Positions 43,057-55,165 are shown, numbered from the stretch's first letter. The stretch: DNA of 64,000 nucleotides from Hysterangium stoloniferum (GCA_015178975.1 WHVD01000007.1:1-64000); one strand, 5' to 3'. Notes: generated by a model not told the origin, from the sequence alone. Translations and numbers: made by a program.

Positions 43057-44980
43057 ATGTCAACGTCCAACGAGATAGCTCCGAGTGGTCAGGATGTCCG
43101 ATCCCTCCTCCAAGAGGTTGACTGGCTACCTTGGTTTCCCCGGCTGTAGTGAGGATGGAACGACAGGAGATCGATGACACAGTAATGAGGTAAATATCCC
43201 GGATGAAGCATCGAGAGTGATGTAGCTGTCTCGAACATGATCACTATGTATGTTGCCGAGTACATGATGACAACCAGCACATAGCACTGTCAGAAGAAGA
43301 CGTGGAAGTTGGTGCGGAGGAATCTGTGCGCAAACGAAACATCCATTTTTTGGTGACTGTTAGCAGACCGGATGTTTTCAGTTCTAAGGAGAGAGAAATT
43401 TCCATGACGGACCGAATAACATTCACATTCGAGGGAGCTCCACCAACGCCACATCCAAACTCAGCCCATATCGTAGGCGTGCCATAGACTGGGGAGTTGT
43501 CTCATCGCCGGATAGCTCATCATCGAGTCTGGAAATTAGCCCCGGGTATTACCGTGGAGTCGGTTTGGAAACGGTTGGGAGGACTGTGCTTCACAACGCA
43601 AAGACAGCTGCACTGATGGCAAAGTTGATGGTATACAAGCGAATGGTGCACGAACACGACAGGGCCTTTAAAACGCTAATACGCAAGCAACTCACTCTGA
43701 GAAGAATAGGAATAGTAATTCAAGAGACCATCGACTTAATGAGGTGGGGATACTTCAGCGCCAATCATTAATACACTCAAAATACTCACCTTTCTAGACC
43801 GACCTACCCCCGTCAAATTCAACAACAGGCGTCAGTTGTCTTAGCGGAGTGCTGGAATTCTTTTGTTTTACGGCGGAGGAACGAAGGTCAGCGTATGACA
43901 TATTTGGCTTATGTCTTCTACTGGTGTCCCGGCGCTCGATGGGAAGATAGAGATCGGCCATCAACTGCAATTACGTCATCGCTTTACAATGCTGTCATCA
44001 AATCACCGCTACACACCAACCTGAATGAGGTTGCGTCGGCATTCATTCTACAAATCGCCGGATATTTATCATGCCCATGCTATTCACGTACCTACCTCCT
44101 CGCCGAGCTTGGGTATATCGTGGAACAAACTTGCCGCGTGCGTCAACTGTCTGTAGAGGAGCTCACTGCGATTAGAGGTTGCATTGAATTCTGGGTACAA
44201 CCGTGCGTCGCGACATCACATCATTTCATCTGGCCCACCGAAACCATAACAGACAAAATTACTCACATCGACTTTCCTTGCTTGGATATCTTATGCAGCT
44301 TCTGGTGCGTTGCATGCACGAAGATGTCTGGTTTCGAGATATTGCTGGAGATGTATTGAAGGTTATAGTGGCTGACACAAACCACCATATAGCGTCCTTG
44401 ACTGTTATTATGGATATGGACACAACGTATTCATTGTGGTATTAGATCTCGGGTCTGCAAACCTTCTTCGGCAACAGCACGCTTCACACGCATCACATCA
44501 AACAACTGAATGTGGTCTATTCACTCATTGAGCCCCTCCTACGGTATGTTGAGAGTGGTTTACCTTCCAGCATCATCTAATATCCGCCCTTGAAAATCTC
44601 ATACCAGTCTGATTCTGACACACCCAAGTCCAAATTTGGCCCTCCTCTTGTCAGGAGACAACCTAATTGAGGTCACTCTGTCCCTGCTCGCTGGATCTTC
44701 CGACATCGAATCCGCTTGTAGCACAGTGCGAAACCTGGATATAATTGCCATTCTCCCTCGTCTTCTCCCACATTGTGAGGCAATGCGTGGCTCACTCGAC
44801 GATCAATACCTCGGTTGTCTTGAAGCATTACCCCTCGCGGCTCAGTCCTTACTTTGTGTCATCGCCACACCTTTCACTGGTGTGTGCGCAACATCTAATT
44901 CAAACTCCAGATCAGTGTTGGAGGACCATGGATGGTCTGCCGATGCTCTTGCTCCATTCATTCCGTCCGATATGTCATAA
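43057..44980 (+). pseudogene. Family A copy 15, full-length, broken early
   Basis: ATG at 43,057 (MSTSNEIAPSGQDVRSLLQE). Exon 1 is shifted by a short deletion near 43,130. Exon 2 is disrupted in its first third but open from 43,565 (VGRTVLHNAKTAALMAKLMV). Exon 3 is open from 43,895 to 44,190. Intron 3 has a GTACAA donor and a TTATGCAG acceptor (phase 0). Exon 4 has a stop near 44,443. Exon 5 ends ...IPSDMS at 44,980. Mirror of copy 3. Confidence 0.65.
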
Positions 44981-45092
44981 TTTCTCTTGGATAACACTGA
45001 CACATTATCCGAACCAAGGAGAGGGATAGTAATATTACTCTCGCGTTTTGGAAATATTTCTAATTTATGTAAAGCGACATAGTTTGAGCCAT

Positions 45093-45395
45093 TTAAAGAG
45101 CGCATATAGTCACCATTTTCCGCCTTTTTGTACTTGGCAGCTTCCCGGTGATGCTATATACACGTTCCATATATTCGTCGCCCGTGGTAGTGGCTATAAT
45201 CAAATCCGATATATCAACAAGAATCATCTCAAATAGCATATCACTTGAATGTGTCAAAGAAAGCAATGTGTTAGTTAGTTGGGATAGCATAAAGCAAGTC
45301 ATTGAAGAACAGCAAAAAAATACCCGTTACAATCACTTGATGGCCGATCTACATCTGACCATCGAGCGCCGGGACACTAAATGAAGGCCCAACCT
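45093..45395 (-). pseudogene. Family B copy 12, 3' exon plus A exon 3 scrap
   Basis: 45,302-45,093: MTCFMLSQLTNTLLSLTHSS, LFEMILVDISDLIIATT, EYMERVYSITGKLPSTKRRK. The piece 45,335-45,395 is a short A exon 3 remnant (GATGGCCGATCTACATCTGA...). Mirror of 13,930-14,260. Confidence 0.45.
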
Positions 45396-45600
45396 TCAGC
45401 TTGGCAGTGTGACCTTCGTTCCTGTGAATGCCACAAGCTCATACAAACGGCGGACGCCTTTTTTCGAATTCCAGGGGGATAAGTGACATATGCCCTTCGT
45501 GTTCAATTCCGATAATTCTTTACTTAGGTCAATTGGCGTCCATCGTGAATAAGCCTGTTCATGAGGAATCCCACAGCTCTTCATTAACAAATTGTGCGCG
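45396..45600 (-). pseudogene. Region C copy 12
   Basis: Minus strand: TPIDLSKELSELNTKGICHL then SPWNSKKGVRRLYELVAFTG. The first part is C; after GICHL the reading differs from other C copies and is shared only with 13,820-13,930. Crosses the end of the inverted repeat (45,511). Confidence 0.4.
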
Positions 45601-45937
45601 TAATCATATTCAGTGGTAAATAATTACATGCTACTATTATTACACCGTCCTTTTAAGTACAGCATTTTGCATCAACTAACACGGGGAAAGCCCGTATGGC
45701 AAGCAAAAGCATCCGAGCGGCAAAGTGTGGAAATCAAAGTCTACGGCACCGATATATGATTCCACAAAGCTAGGATCCAAAGTGAGAGTGGTGGGGACAC
45801 TTCACGATATGAACCTTATGCCTCCTGTAATGATAACTTGGACGATAGTCAACTCCGACCTGATGACGCCTAAAACCCTTAGAGACATAATGACAAGAAC
45901 TCTTGATCGCCAGAACTCGTGAAATTGTCGGCTGGAG
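45601..45937. other. C/B divergent spacer
   Basis: Counterpart of 29,251-29,549, with TATGATTCCACAAAGC and a conserved GATAACTTGG. No gene seen. Confidence 0.35.
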
Positions 45938-46980
45938 ATGGCACAAGGTGCGCAGATGCCGAGGGACATATTCTCCCGGATAATAGCGACAACATGTCTC
46001 ACTCTGGTCCTCGTTTGCGGTACTCGGAGCGCGAATCCAGGCAGGTGCTCAAAAATGTTCCGTTTAAAAAAAATAAAAGAGTGGGTCAAATTGAAAACTC
46101 ATGAGTAAAATGGCTTTAAGGGCTGTGAGGACGTCCGGCTATCTGGGATGCTGCAAGGCATTCCAGTTCGAGCGCATTCTAGATTTCCGGGACTTCTCCG
46201 CGTGAACCGTCCGGATCAAATACTAATTTACAGATGCCTCATCTTCTTCAATACATCCGGTGTCCTTGGTGCTTCTTCCTCTTTATTGCCATCCCTCAAG
46301 AATTTCGGACGACCAATCAACTCCACTTGTGATTAAAGATATTGAAGCCGCGGTCACAGAATATTGGTCAGATGCAGGTGTGTGACCCGGCAGGCTTAGT
46401 TATATCTATTTTAGAACCGTTTTCTATCAAGTGGTCATGGCATCCAGATTCCTCGCACTTCTCCTGTATCGCCAAGCATCAGTTATACATTATACCCGTC
46501 TCAAAAGCGTCTCCGGCTGCTCGTTTGACCCTCAGTGCAATATTCACGACTGTCGGCTTTGAAACTTGGATCCCATGGAAACGTTTGGATTAGAGAGAAA
46601 TACCGAATGGAATCCGTTCAACGCCATCCCTGTATGTGCTAATGCCCCCTCTTTTGTGCCTCGTGATAGCCGATCCCGAGATTGAAGATAGACTTAAAAG
46701 ATTAGATGAGTCTGATCGAGATAACCGTTTCCATGGATTAGTGAGTGATTTTTGTCGGTGTTCTTTGCTTTTCTTCATGACCTTCTTCATGCTATCCCAA
46801 CTAAGTGACACGAAAATCACGGTCATGGGCTGTCTTCTGAGAATTATCAGTACTATTCAATGTGGACTCGTTGTCGTTCATAAATCGGAGCCCATTATAG
46901 CCACGCCAACGGGAGATGGTGAAAAGTGACTGTATGCGCTATAAAGTGCCTCAAACTATGTAGCGTGATACAACCTGTAA
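45938..46980 (+). pseudogene. Family B copy 13, most complete layout
   Basis: ATG at 45,938 (MAQGAQMPRDIFSRIIATTC, LVLVCGTRSANPGRCSKMF). All B parts follow in order: LLPSLKNFGRPINSTCD region (46,280-46,335), FSIKWSWHPDSSHFSCIAKH (46,430-46,490), LCLVIADPEIEDRLKRLDES, DRDNRFHGL (46,655-46,740), the GTGAGT donor at 46,741, and the last exon region to 46,930. Several stops interrupt it and the last exon is degraded. Useful for gene order rather than function. Confidence 0.5.
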
Positions 46981-46997
46981 GTCCGGTTCCAAACGAT

Positions 46998-47340
46998 TTA
47001 ATCGGGGAGTAATAGCACTATCTCTGTTGTTTTGATAAGATACGTCGGCGTTATCCAGAGAAATGATTTTATGTCGTGCCTAGATCGTGAGGAGGGCCTT
47101 TGACAGCCCAACCATAATTCTTCGACACTGACGCGGAGTTTGAATGAGAGAGACGTTACCGACACACTAGTGAGAGGTATGGCGATCACGGAAAGGAAGG
47201 GATGAAGAATGTGATTTAAAAAATGTAGGCAGTTACTGCACAATTCATCGTTGATTGAGCGGCGCATTATGTTACAATGTGAGGAAACGAGGGAGAATGG
47301 ACATAATATTGAGCCTGCGGACTGTATACAAGACCCAACT
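46998..47340 (-). pseudogene. Family A copy 16, exon 5 only
   Basis: Minus strand: MRRSINDELCSNCLHFLNHI then HPFLSVIAIPLTSVSVTSLS, matching exon 5. No other exon is present; it sits between B copies 13 and 14, in the expected convergent orientation to copy 13. Confidence 0.55.
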
Positions 47341-48235
47341 TGGTCGAATTGAAGACTCATCACTACAATGGTTTTGAGCGCTGGGAGGAAGACGGCGATG
47401 CTCCATATCCACCACATCAAGGCGCATGCTATATTACGGGGACTTCCATCCGTGAGCCGGGAAGATCAAATATCAACTCGCTCATTCTTCTTCTTCTTCA
47501 AGACATCCCGTGTCCTTGGTGCTTCTTCCCCTTCATATTCCTAGCTCAAGAATTACGCGACAAAAATCAAATACACTTGTGATGAAGGATATGCAAGCCG
47601 CGGTCACAACATATGGGTCATTACATACGTGTCTCCCGGCAGGATTTGGTATATCTAATTTAGAACCGTTTGCCATCAGTCGTCATGGCATCTAAATTCC
47701 TCTCAATCTCCTGTATCGCTAAGCATCAGTTATAGCTGTACCCGGTCTCAAAGTGCTTTCGGGTGCTCATTTGGCCTTCTTTGGAATATTCTCGAATTTG
47801 CCTGTTTCAAGTAGGATCCCATGGGAGCGAGGCGCTCACCCATCGGGTCAAGGTTTCGAACGGAGAAAAATACTTTATGAAATCCGCCTAACGCCGTCCG
47901 TGTACCTTGTACAGCCCCCTTCCTTTATTCCAGAACTTTGTGCCTCATGACGGCGAATAAGGATATTGAATGTATGTTTTGAATACTAGATGAAACTGAC
48001 CGAGATAATCGTTGCCCTCGAGTAGGGAGTGATTGTTGCGGGTGGTTTTTTGTCTTCTTCAATGACTTGCTTCATGCCATCTTAACCGACATGCTGCTTC
48101 TTTGAGACTTCGGAGCAGTATTCTATTTGAAGTGATTCTAGGTGATAAATTCCATCTGATTCTGCGACTACTATCCACGAATATATACAAGGTGAATATA
48201 GCATCAAGAGAAGCTGCCAAGCATACAAAGACGGT
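47341..48235 (+). pseudogene. Family B copy 14
   Basis: Starts at VELKTHHYNGFERWEED (47,340), lacking the amino end. Continues with LLQDIPCPWCFFPFIFLAQE, AVTTYGS, the FAISRHGI region and LLIWPSLEYSRICLFQ-type reading, IPWERGAHPSGQGFERRKIL (47,810-47,870), then the last exon near 48,120-48,235. Multiple frame breaks. Convergent with A copy 17. Confidence 0.45.
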
Positions 48236-48259
48236 ACAAAGTGGCTATATGCGCTCTTA

Positions 48260-50046
48260 AATTGGGTGAATGGATCCCTGATTGAGCCACACATTGCGTC
48301 ACAATGGGGAAGAAGACGAGTGAGAATGGAGATTATATTAAGGCTGCGCACTGTGGCGCACGCGAATTCGATATCGGAAGATGTAGCTATCAGCTTCAGT
48401 CTAACCTTAATTAGTTTCTCCCCTGACGAGAGGACCCAGAAATCTGGACTCGTGTGTGTCATAATTAGACTGGTAGGATATTTGAGGGCGGATATGAGAT
48501 TATGCTGGAAGCTAAAACATTGTCAACATACCTTAGGAGGGGCTCAATGACCGAAGAAACCACATTAAGCTGGTTGATATGATCCGTGAGAAGCGTGCTG
48601 TCGTCGAAGAAGGTTTGTAGGGCCCAGATACAATCAAAAGTGGGTATGAATCGTCCTCATAGATATGAAGTGTCAATGACGCTATATGGGGTTTTGTGTC
48701 GTCCATTACACGCTGCAATACATCTCCCGCAATATCTCGAAACCAGGCATCTTGGTGCATGCAGCACACTAGGAGCCGTATCTGAAAGTAATGCGAGGAT
48801 CGTCGGTATAGGTAATTTTCTCTGTTATGGTTTTGGTGGGCAGGATGACATGATTTGATGTCGCCACGCACGGTTGTAACAAGATTTCAATGAAACCTCT
48901 GATCGAATTGAGCTCCTCTACAGACAGTTGACGGACTTCGGAGATGTTTTTCACCATATACGCAAATTCGTCAACGAGGAAGGGATATTGATGGCATGAC
49001 ATGTATCGTGCGATTTTCAGAATAAATGTCGACCCAACCTCATCCACGTTGGTGTGTAACGGTGATTTCATTACAGCATTGTAAAGCGATGACGTAATTG
49101 CAGTTGATGCCCGATCTCTATATCCCAAGTGAGTGCCGGGACACCAGTAGAAGGCCGAACCCAAATATATCATAAGGTTGGCGTTGTGACCTCCGTTTCT
49201 CCGCTGTATGACCCATGAACTCCAGAAACCCTCTGAGACCACCGACGCCTGTTCTCGAATTCGAGCCGGGTAAGTGGGTCTAGCAAAACGGGAGTATTTT
49301 GAGTTTATTGAATGATTTTCCTCAAAGTATCCCCACCTCATTAAGTCAATGGTCTCTTGAATTACTATTCCGAGTCTTGGCAGATTGAGATGCTTGCGTA
49401 GGAACCTGTTACAGGCCTTGTCGCCTCCATACACAATTCGCTTGTATATCATCAGCTTTGCCATCAGTGCAGCTGTCTTTGCAGTGTAAAGCACACTCCT
49501 CCCAACCCTTTCCAAACCGACTCTACAGTAATACCCCGGTTCAATAGTAATACTTGAAGATGTCGATGAGCTCTCAAACGGTGAGACCGCTCCCCAGTCC
49601 CCGCCATGACTGTCATATGGGCCGAGGTTGGATGTGGAATTGGTGGATCTACCTCGCATATCAATAATCGTCGGTGGATCATGACAAGTTGTCTCTCCTA
49701 GCAACTGAAAGCGTCCAGTTTTTCAACAGTGTACATGGAAGGCTATCTGATTTTGCGCACCCATTCCTCAACCCAAACTTCCATATCGTCTTCAGACAGT
49801 GGTATATGCTCGTCGTCTTCGGGAACTCGATAACACACACCGTCCCCGTGGTCTATACAGCTTCATCGGTCTCGAAGCTTGACCCGCAATCTTTCCCTTA
49901 CCCCAGCGTCAATGATCTCCTCCCGTTCTTCTGAGCTCAATGCAGCTGGGGGAGACCAATGGCTGTAACCACTCAACCTCTTGTAGGAGGCTTTCAGCCC
50001 GTCCGATATCGTGGCCGCTCAGAGTCGTTTCGTTTGAAGTTGACAT
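48260..50046 (-). pseudogene. Family A copy 17, long open stretch but introns damaged
   Basis: ATG at 50,046. Exon 1 has a frameshift near 49,945. From 49,704 to 48,769 a single frame of 311 codons runs through exon 2, intron 2 and exon 3: the intron lost its stops (reads WGYFEENHSINSKYSRFA) and could be retained. LGETTCHDPPTII at the start shows the usual beginning of exon 2. Exon 4 follows (CCMHQDAWFRDIAGDVL). Exon 5 is truncated near 48,270, where it joins B copy 14. Confidence 0.6.
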
Positions 50047-50520
50047 TGGTGGGTAGTAGGTTGTTGTGATACAGGAAGGGGATTCTGCGCTTTTACGGTG
50101 CAGACATAAGGCGAATCAATTTCCAGTTTGTCTACGTCAGAGTGCAGATATGGCAGTTAAGAATAGTTCGATGAACCTTCACCACATAATGTGGCAACTT
50201 CCGACTTCTTGAGCGCTAGATATTTGGCAATGAGAAGTGACATATTAATTGATAGAATACGTAAAGGTAGTGGCTGCTATCCATAACAGTGCTTTTCAGG
50301 TACAGCCTCGGCCACTTTCCACTCGGGCTATGTCTAACATATATATGCACTTCGTGTTCAATTCTTTCGGAATTCCAATTTCAATAATTCCTTACTCAGG
50401 CTAATCGGCGTCGATCGTGAATGTTTGTGGGGAGTCCGTCAGGTTTTCATGAACAATTGTGCATGTAATCAAATATTCAGTCATAACTAATTACACGCTA
50501 CTATTATTACACCGTCCTTC
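50047..50520 (-). pseudogene. Region C copy 13
   Basis: Leader of A copy 17 and the C segment (near 50,400-50,290), decayed. The Cys-x2-Cys part is missing: the segment jumps near 50,130 to the HIMWQLPTS end of C. Confidence 0.35.
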
Positions 50521-50594
50521 TGAGTGAAGTGATTTGGGTCAGTTAGCAAGGGTAAAGCCCGTATAAAAAGCAAAAGGCTCCAAGCGGCGAAGTT

Positions 50595-51450
50595 TTACCT
50601 CCTTTGTGTGCTTGGCTGATTCCCGTTGATGCTGCACAAATGTTGTATATATTCATGTGCCCTAGTATGTGATACAATCACATCTGATGTATCACCGACA
50701 ATCACTTCAAATAGAATACCACTGAGACGTCTCAAAGAAAGCAACGTGTTAGTGTGTTGAAATAGCGTGAAGCAAGTCACTGAAGAACAACACAAAAACA
50801 CCCGCAATAATCACTCAGTAATCCATTGCCGACGTTAATCTCGGTCAGATCCACATGACCCCCAAACCCCATGTTCAATCTCCCGATTGGTTATGATGGG
50901 AAAAAAACTCTGGAGTAAAAGGAGGGGCCGCCTTGACAACAGGGAAGGCGTTGGGAAAATTCCATAATGTCTTTTCCTTCATTCGAAACCTTTACCCCAC
51001 GCTAGAGCGCCTAGTTCCCATAGGATCTAACTTACAACACAAATGACAATCGCGAATATTTCACAGAGGGTCAAACGGGCACCACAAGGCACTTGGAGAT
51101 CGGTATAATTTATAACTGATCCTTGGCAATACAAGAGAAGTGCGAGGAAATCCAGATGCCATCACCACTTGTTAGCAAACGTATCCAAAATAGATATAAC
51201 AAAGTATGCCTAGTAGCACGGCTGTATATACCCGATATTCTATGACCGCGGCTCGAATGTCGTGGATCACAAGTGTAGTTGCTTTTTTTTTGGGTAATCT
51301 TGGTGGTAGGAAAATGAAGGGGAAGAGCACCAAGGACACGGGATGTGTTGAAGATAGTAATTTGGTATTTGATTGGGGCCGCTTACGGAGCGAAGTCCCG
51401 TTAATTTCGAATGCGCTTGACATGTTGATTTGGGAATGTCTACACCCACT
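50595..51450 (-). pseudogene. Family B copy 15
   Basis: Last exon 50,807-50,595 (LSGILFEVIVGDTSDVIVSH, EYIQHLCSINGNQPSTQRR), SDPMGTRRSSV-like region near 51,010, then the middle region 51,423-51,172 (SLVLFPFIFLPPRLPKKKAT). 5' end missing. No A gene remains on its 3' side; a C spacer fragment is there instead. Confidence 0.4.
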
Positions 51451-52025
51451 ATGTAGACTCCCTAGCCTTCCTAGGCGGTATTCGTGTATTCGGGCTGATC
51501 TTCACATGAAATACATGAAATTTGATTGCTTTGAGGTGTTGTTCTCGCCGTATTGTTATTGATGGAGCTGAAGGCCATCGTCGGACTCATTTGTGCACTC
51601 GGGCCCGATCGTGGTTTAATTGAGAGGTTTTCGCTAAGAAAAATCATATCAGGCCGACCCCTCAACTGATTCCTACCCCAGGCAGTATCAAAATGGAGAT
51701 TTGGTGAGAATATAAAGTAACAACCAAGGTGGCTAATATCTTTGCAGCGTCTCACCAGCCGCTTACAATCTTTCCTGCCCACCCATTACACCTCCACCCC
51801 CTCTTCATATGAGGATAGTAATCACAAGCGGACATTCCTCTCCTCTTGTTCCCCTTAGTCATCATATAGCAACCGGTGGTAACACGTGGACTTCAAAGTT
51901 ATTGTCAAAACATACTAGCAGTAGTAGTGGCACCTCCTCGTATTCAGCCAGCCTCACGACCCTGACTTTTACGAACTATCGGAAGGCGTGGCAGCCCGTA
52001 ATAACACGTGCAATTCAAAGATATC
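51451..52025. other. Repeat E copy 1 and unassigned sequence
   Basis: 51,530-51,710 matches 54,455-54,640 (GTGTTGTTCTCG, ATCGTGGTTTAA, ACTGATTCCTACC in order), called repeat E. 51,711-52,025 has no counterpart in the window; the longest + frame (51,809-52,030) is Ser/Thr-rich with no domain. Confidence 0.35.
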
Positions 52026-52490
52026 TTTAAAAAAACCCCTTCCTGAAAACCTTCTTCGACGACAGCACGTTTCCTATGAATCATATCAACCAGTTGAATA
52101 TGGGTTCCTCCCTCATTGCCCCCCCCTATGGTACGTTCGCGATGTTTTACCTTCCAGCATCACCTCATATCCGCCTATGAAACTATCCTACCAGTCTGAC
52201 TCTGACCCACACGAGTCCAAATTCGAGGTTTCTCTGGTCTGGCAATCGACTAATCTGAACCTGATAGCTGGATCTTCCGCCATAGAATCCGCGTGTGCCA
52301 CAGTGTGCAGCGTCACTATAATTCCCATTGTGACGCAATGCGCGGCTCAAGCAACTATCAGGGCATCAGTGACTGCCATGAAAAATTAAACCTCATGGGG
52401 CATTCCTTCCTTTGTGTCATCGCCACACCTTTTACCGGTGCGTGAATAACACCTAATTCAAACACAAGATCAGGTAGTTAGTCCGACAGT
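52026..52490 (+). pseudogene. Family A copy 18, exon 4-5 fragments
   Basis: Exon 4 piece from 52,040 (KTFFDDSTFPMNHINQLNMG in one frame), intron 4 (about 52,130-52,195, CCTACCAG acceptor) and exon 5 piece with IAGSSAIESACATV and a deletion, ending near 52,450. Not functional. Confidence 0.55.
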
Positions 52491-53095
52491 CAATTTCCAG
52501 GCATAGCATTGTGGCCGTGCTCCTACAGTATACAGACCGTTCCGTCCTTTCCTTGTACCCAGATTGAAGGCCCACTAATCCTTCTTGTATAATACAGGCA
52601 GGATACTCTCACGTTAATTAATCATTTTTCGTTACATTTCATCAGATCATCTACGCCAGAAAACACACATGGCAGCTGAGAATAAATTGACAGGCCGTCA
52701 CCGCATAATATGTTAACTCCCGAGTTATTGAACGCTATATTTCATGGCCATCCAGTTTTCCAATCAGAAGTGGCATCTTCATGGATGGAATATGTAAGCA
52801 TAGTGGAGGCTATCCATCCCAGTGCTGATGAGGTACAGCCCAAGGCGCTTTCCACTCTGGCCATATCTAACGGAAAGGAGCGCTTCGTGTTCAATTCTTT
52901 TACAATTAGCAAACCATTCCAATAATTATTTAACAAGGTTAGTTGGCGTCGCCCCAATATCTTTCTTTGTGTTGCGAATCCTTTAACCTTTCATTAACAA
53001 ATTATGCGTGTACTCAATATCCAATCACTATTTATTACACACTAGTTATCTTGTTGTTTTCAGTGAACAATTTCCCCCCAGGCTCACGTTATTCT
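52491..53095 (-). pseudogene. Region C copy 14
   Basis: Minus strand C sequence without an A gene downstream: NNYWNGLLIVKELNTKRSFP and SSALGWIASTMLTYSIHEDA readings (52,930-52,770), and the Cys-containing region near 52,560. Adjacent to repeat D at the usual ACAATGTCAAG motif. Confidence 0.35.
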
Positions 53096-53535
53096 TCAGT
53101 TATTTGTCTTTTGACTCGACAATGTCAAGACAGATCAAACATTGCGGGCCTCCGTAGTTGTGACCGGATGCAGGCAGAGCTCTTTGGGTTTCTAACGATT
53201 CAGCATATTCGATATGCTTTTACGTGCCCTTTTCCTGCCAACCTTTCGGCTCCTTCGAAGGCGGCCACTCCTTTGTACCCCCAGTAACTTCACAACGGTT
53301 GTCGTAGTAGCCTTTATTCCCTACCACTATAGTGATTTTGTATCGTATCCGAGTTTGTTACACCAGTTGACCGTTCCACTATTTCACGATTCTTGTGGTC
53401 GGAGCGAAATAGTGCTGTCAGTCCGTGTGAACTTCTAAGCTCAATCTGTTGGTGCCTCCTCTCTCGAAACACTATGTGGCCTACCTTCCAACATTAGACT
53501 TCATGGGAGGATCTGAAAGCCTCATCACTATATTC
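53096..53535 (+). repeat. Repeat D copy 2, left part
   Basis: Counterpart of 27,661-28,100. A + frame at 53,214-53,438 (LLRALFLPTFRLLRRRPLLC, FTTVVVVAFIPYHYSDFVSY) is open in this copy only. Possibly decayed coding sequence. Confidence 0.4.
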
Positions 53536-53720
53536 TCAGAATTAAGGGTTTAAAGTGACTATATGCTCTCGAATTGGCTCAAACTATGTAGCTTTACATA
53601 AATTAGAAGTATTTCCAAAAGGCGAGTTAAGTACAAAGTAATAGTACCATCCTTCCTCCTGGTTTGGATAATGTGTCCGTTTTATCCAAGAGAACTTGTG
53701 ATAAATTGTTATATCATACT
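53536..53720. repeat. A/B 3'-flank fragment
   Basis: Copy of the region between the A and B stop codons (AGCTTTACATAAATTAGAAG, TCCTTCCTCCTGG, TCCAAGAGAA), isolated inside repeat D. No coding part. Confidence 0.5.
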
Positions 53721-54430
53721 TCTCTGTGCTCCATTTTTATCTTAAATGTCCCTATTTGATCTATGTATGCAATAATTAGAGCTTCATCTGTGCATTTGTT
53801 TGGACATCATCTCTCATCCTCATTAACAATCTGACTTCTACAAAGGCTTATTTCTGGCCAAGGTGCTAACCGCTGTTCATGGTTATTCAAGCGGATATCA
53901 AGGTTGGATAGAGTTAAATTGCATTGATGCTACAGAATACTTTCTGTTAGGATTTACACATGCAGGACCGCTCGCCTTCGCTACCCAGAGAATATTCCCA
54001 CTAATATTCGGACCATACGACTTCTCACAGTACAATGTCAGAAGAGGTGATTATAGTAGATCAATCAATATGGCTCCAACCGATATACAAAGAGATGTAT
54101 GTGTTGACTTCTTGACATCTCATCCGGCATCTCTCCACTTGCTACATGGACTTCACTCTCATTAATTACGTCGTATTGACTTTATATAATGCCAAGGCAC
54201 GAAGGCCGGACTGAACGTATCCTTTAGACCTGTACGGAGCGCCACTCTTGTGCGTGCATACATTAGTGCCATGAACGGTCTGGCTACCAGGGAGAACTCT
54301 TGAGTCTTGCTTGCTTTGATCGAGAGTTTGACAATGCAAAAGTCTTTTCAAGTCTCGCAACTCACAATTTGTGACCTGGTTAAATCTAACCCGATGTAAC
54401 AAGGTCATTATAGTTGTCCAGACAGTGTTC
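53721..54430 (+). repeat. Repeat D copy 2, right part, with a 100-codon frame
   Basis: Contains a frame at 53,863-54,165 of 100 codons: MLTAVHGYSSGYQGWIELNC, then HAGPLAFATQRIFPLIFGPY and YSRSINMAPTDIQRDVCVDF, ending at TAA. Related but broken sequence is at 28,575-28,640 and 59,740-59,860, so an ancestral coding exon is plausible. No signal or domain recognised. Downstream (54,170-54,330) matches 28,650-28,745. Confidence 0.4.
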
Positions 54431-54640
54431 GGGCCTATTTTAACATGTAATTTGAATGCTTTGCCGTGTTGTTCTCGGCCGTATTATTATTTATGGAAGT
54501 GAAGACATCGTCGGCCTCGTGCACTCGGTCCCTATCGTGGTTTAAATGGTTAGTTTTTGCTAAAGAAAAGCGTGTGAGGCCGAGCCTGTAACTGATTCCT
54601 ACCGAGGGCGTATCAATGGACATTTGCCGAAATAGAATGC
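54431..54640 (+). repeat. Repeat E copy 2
   Basis: Matches 51,530-51,710 in the same orientation. Here it lies immediately before a B 3' segment. No coding frame. Confidence 0.4.
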
Positions 54641-55075
54641 GCCCCAACGTCGCTGTACGTGTTAAAGGCTCATTTTTCATTCCAGAGTTTGTCCCTCATG
54701 ATAGCGAATCCCCAGATTGAACATAGATTTTGAAGATTAGGTGAATCTGACAGAGATAACCGTCGGCATGGATTGGTGGATTGCGGGTCTTCAATTACTT
54801 GCTTCATGCTATCCCCACTAAATGACACGCTCCTTCCTTTGAAACCTCAGAGTGGGAGAATATTTGAAGTGATTCTCGTTGAGAAATAGGCTGTGATTCT
54901 AGCCATTACTAGGGCCCTCGAATATATGCAATGTGTGTATAGCATCGACGAGAACCCGGAAAACACACAAGGGGTGTTGGGAGTGACTATATGCGCTCTG
55001 GAATTCGCTCAAGCTATGTAGCTGTACATAAATTAGAAATATTTCCAAAAGGGGAGTTAACTAAAGAGTAATAGT
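54641..55075 (+). pseudogene. Family B copy 16, 3' part
   Basis: Begins at the VALQRRCTC..HSRV region (54,650), passes the HDSESPD / ILGESDRDNRRHG part and the last exon (ILGESDR..., VILVEK, YMQCVYSIDENPENTQG). Frame broken. Followed by the usual 3' flank and a scrap of A exon 5 tail (about 55,080-55,165, minus). Confidence 0.4.
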
Positions 55076-55165
55076 ACTATACTTCCTCTGGTTCGGATAA
55101 CGTGTCTATGATCTCCAAGAACACTTATGATATAGCGTGTGGATGGATGGAACAAGAAGCTTTTA

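Larger units (their letters stand above)
41630..45511 (-). repeat. Right arm of large inverted repeat
   Basis: Reverse complement of 13,814-17,698 in the same gene order: B fragment, A exon 3 fragment, C, full-length A, B tail, C fragment. Together with the left arm it encloses about 23.9 kb that contains both intact A genes. Confidence 0.8.
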
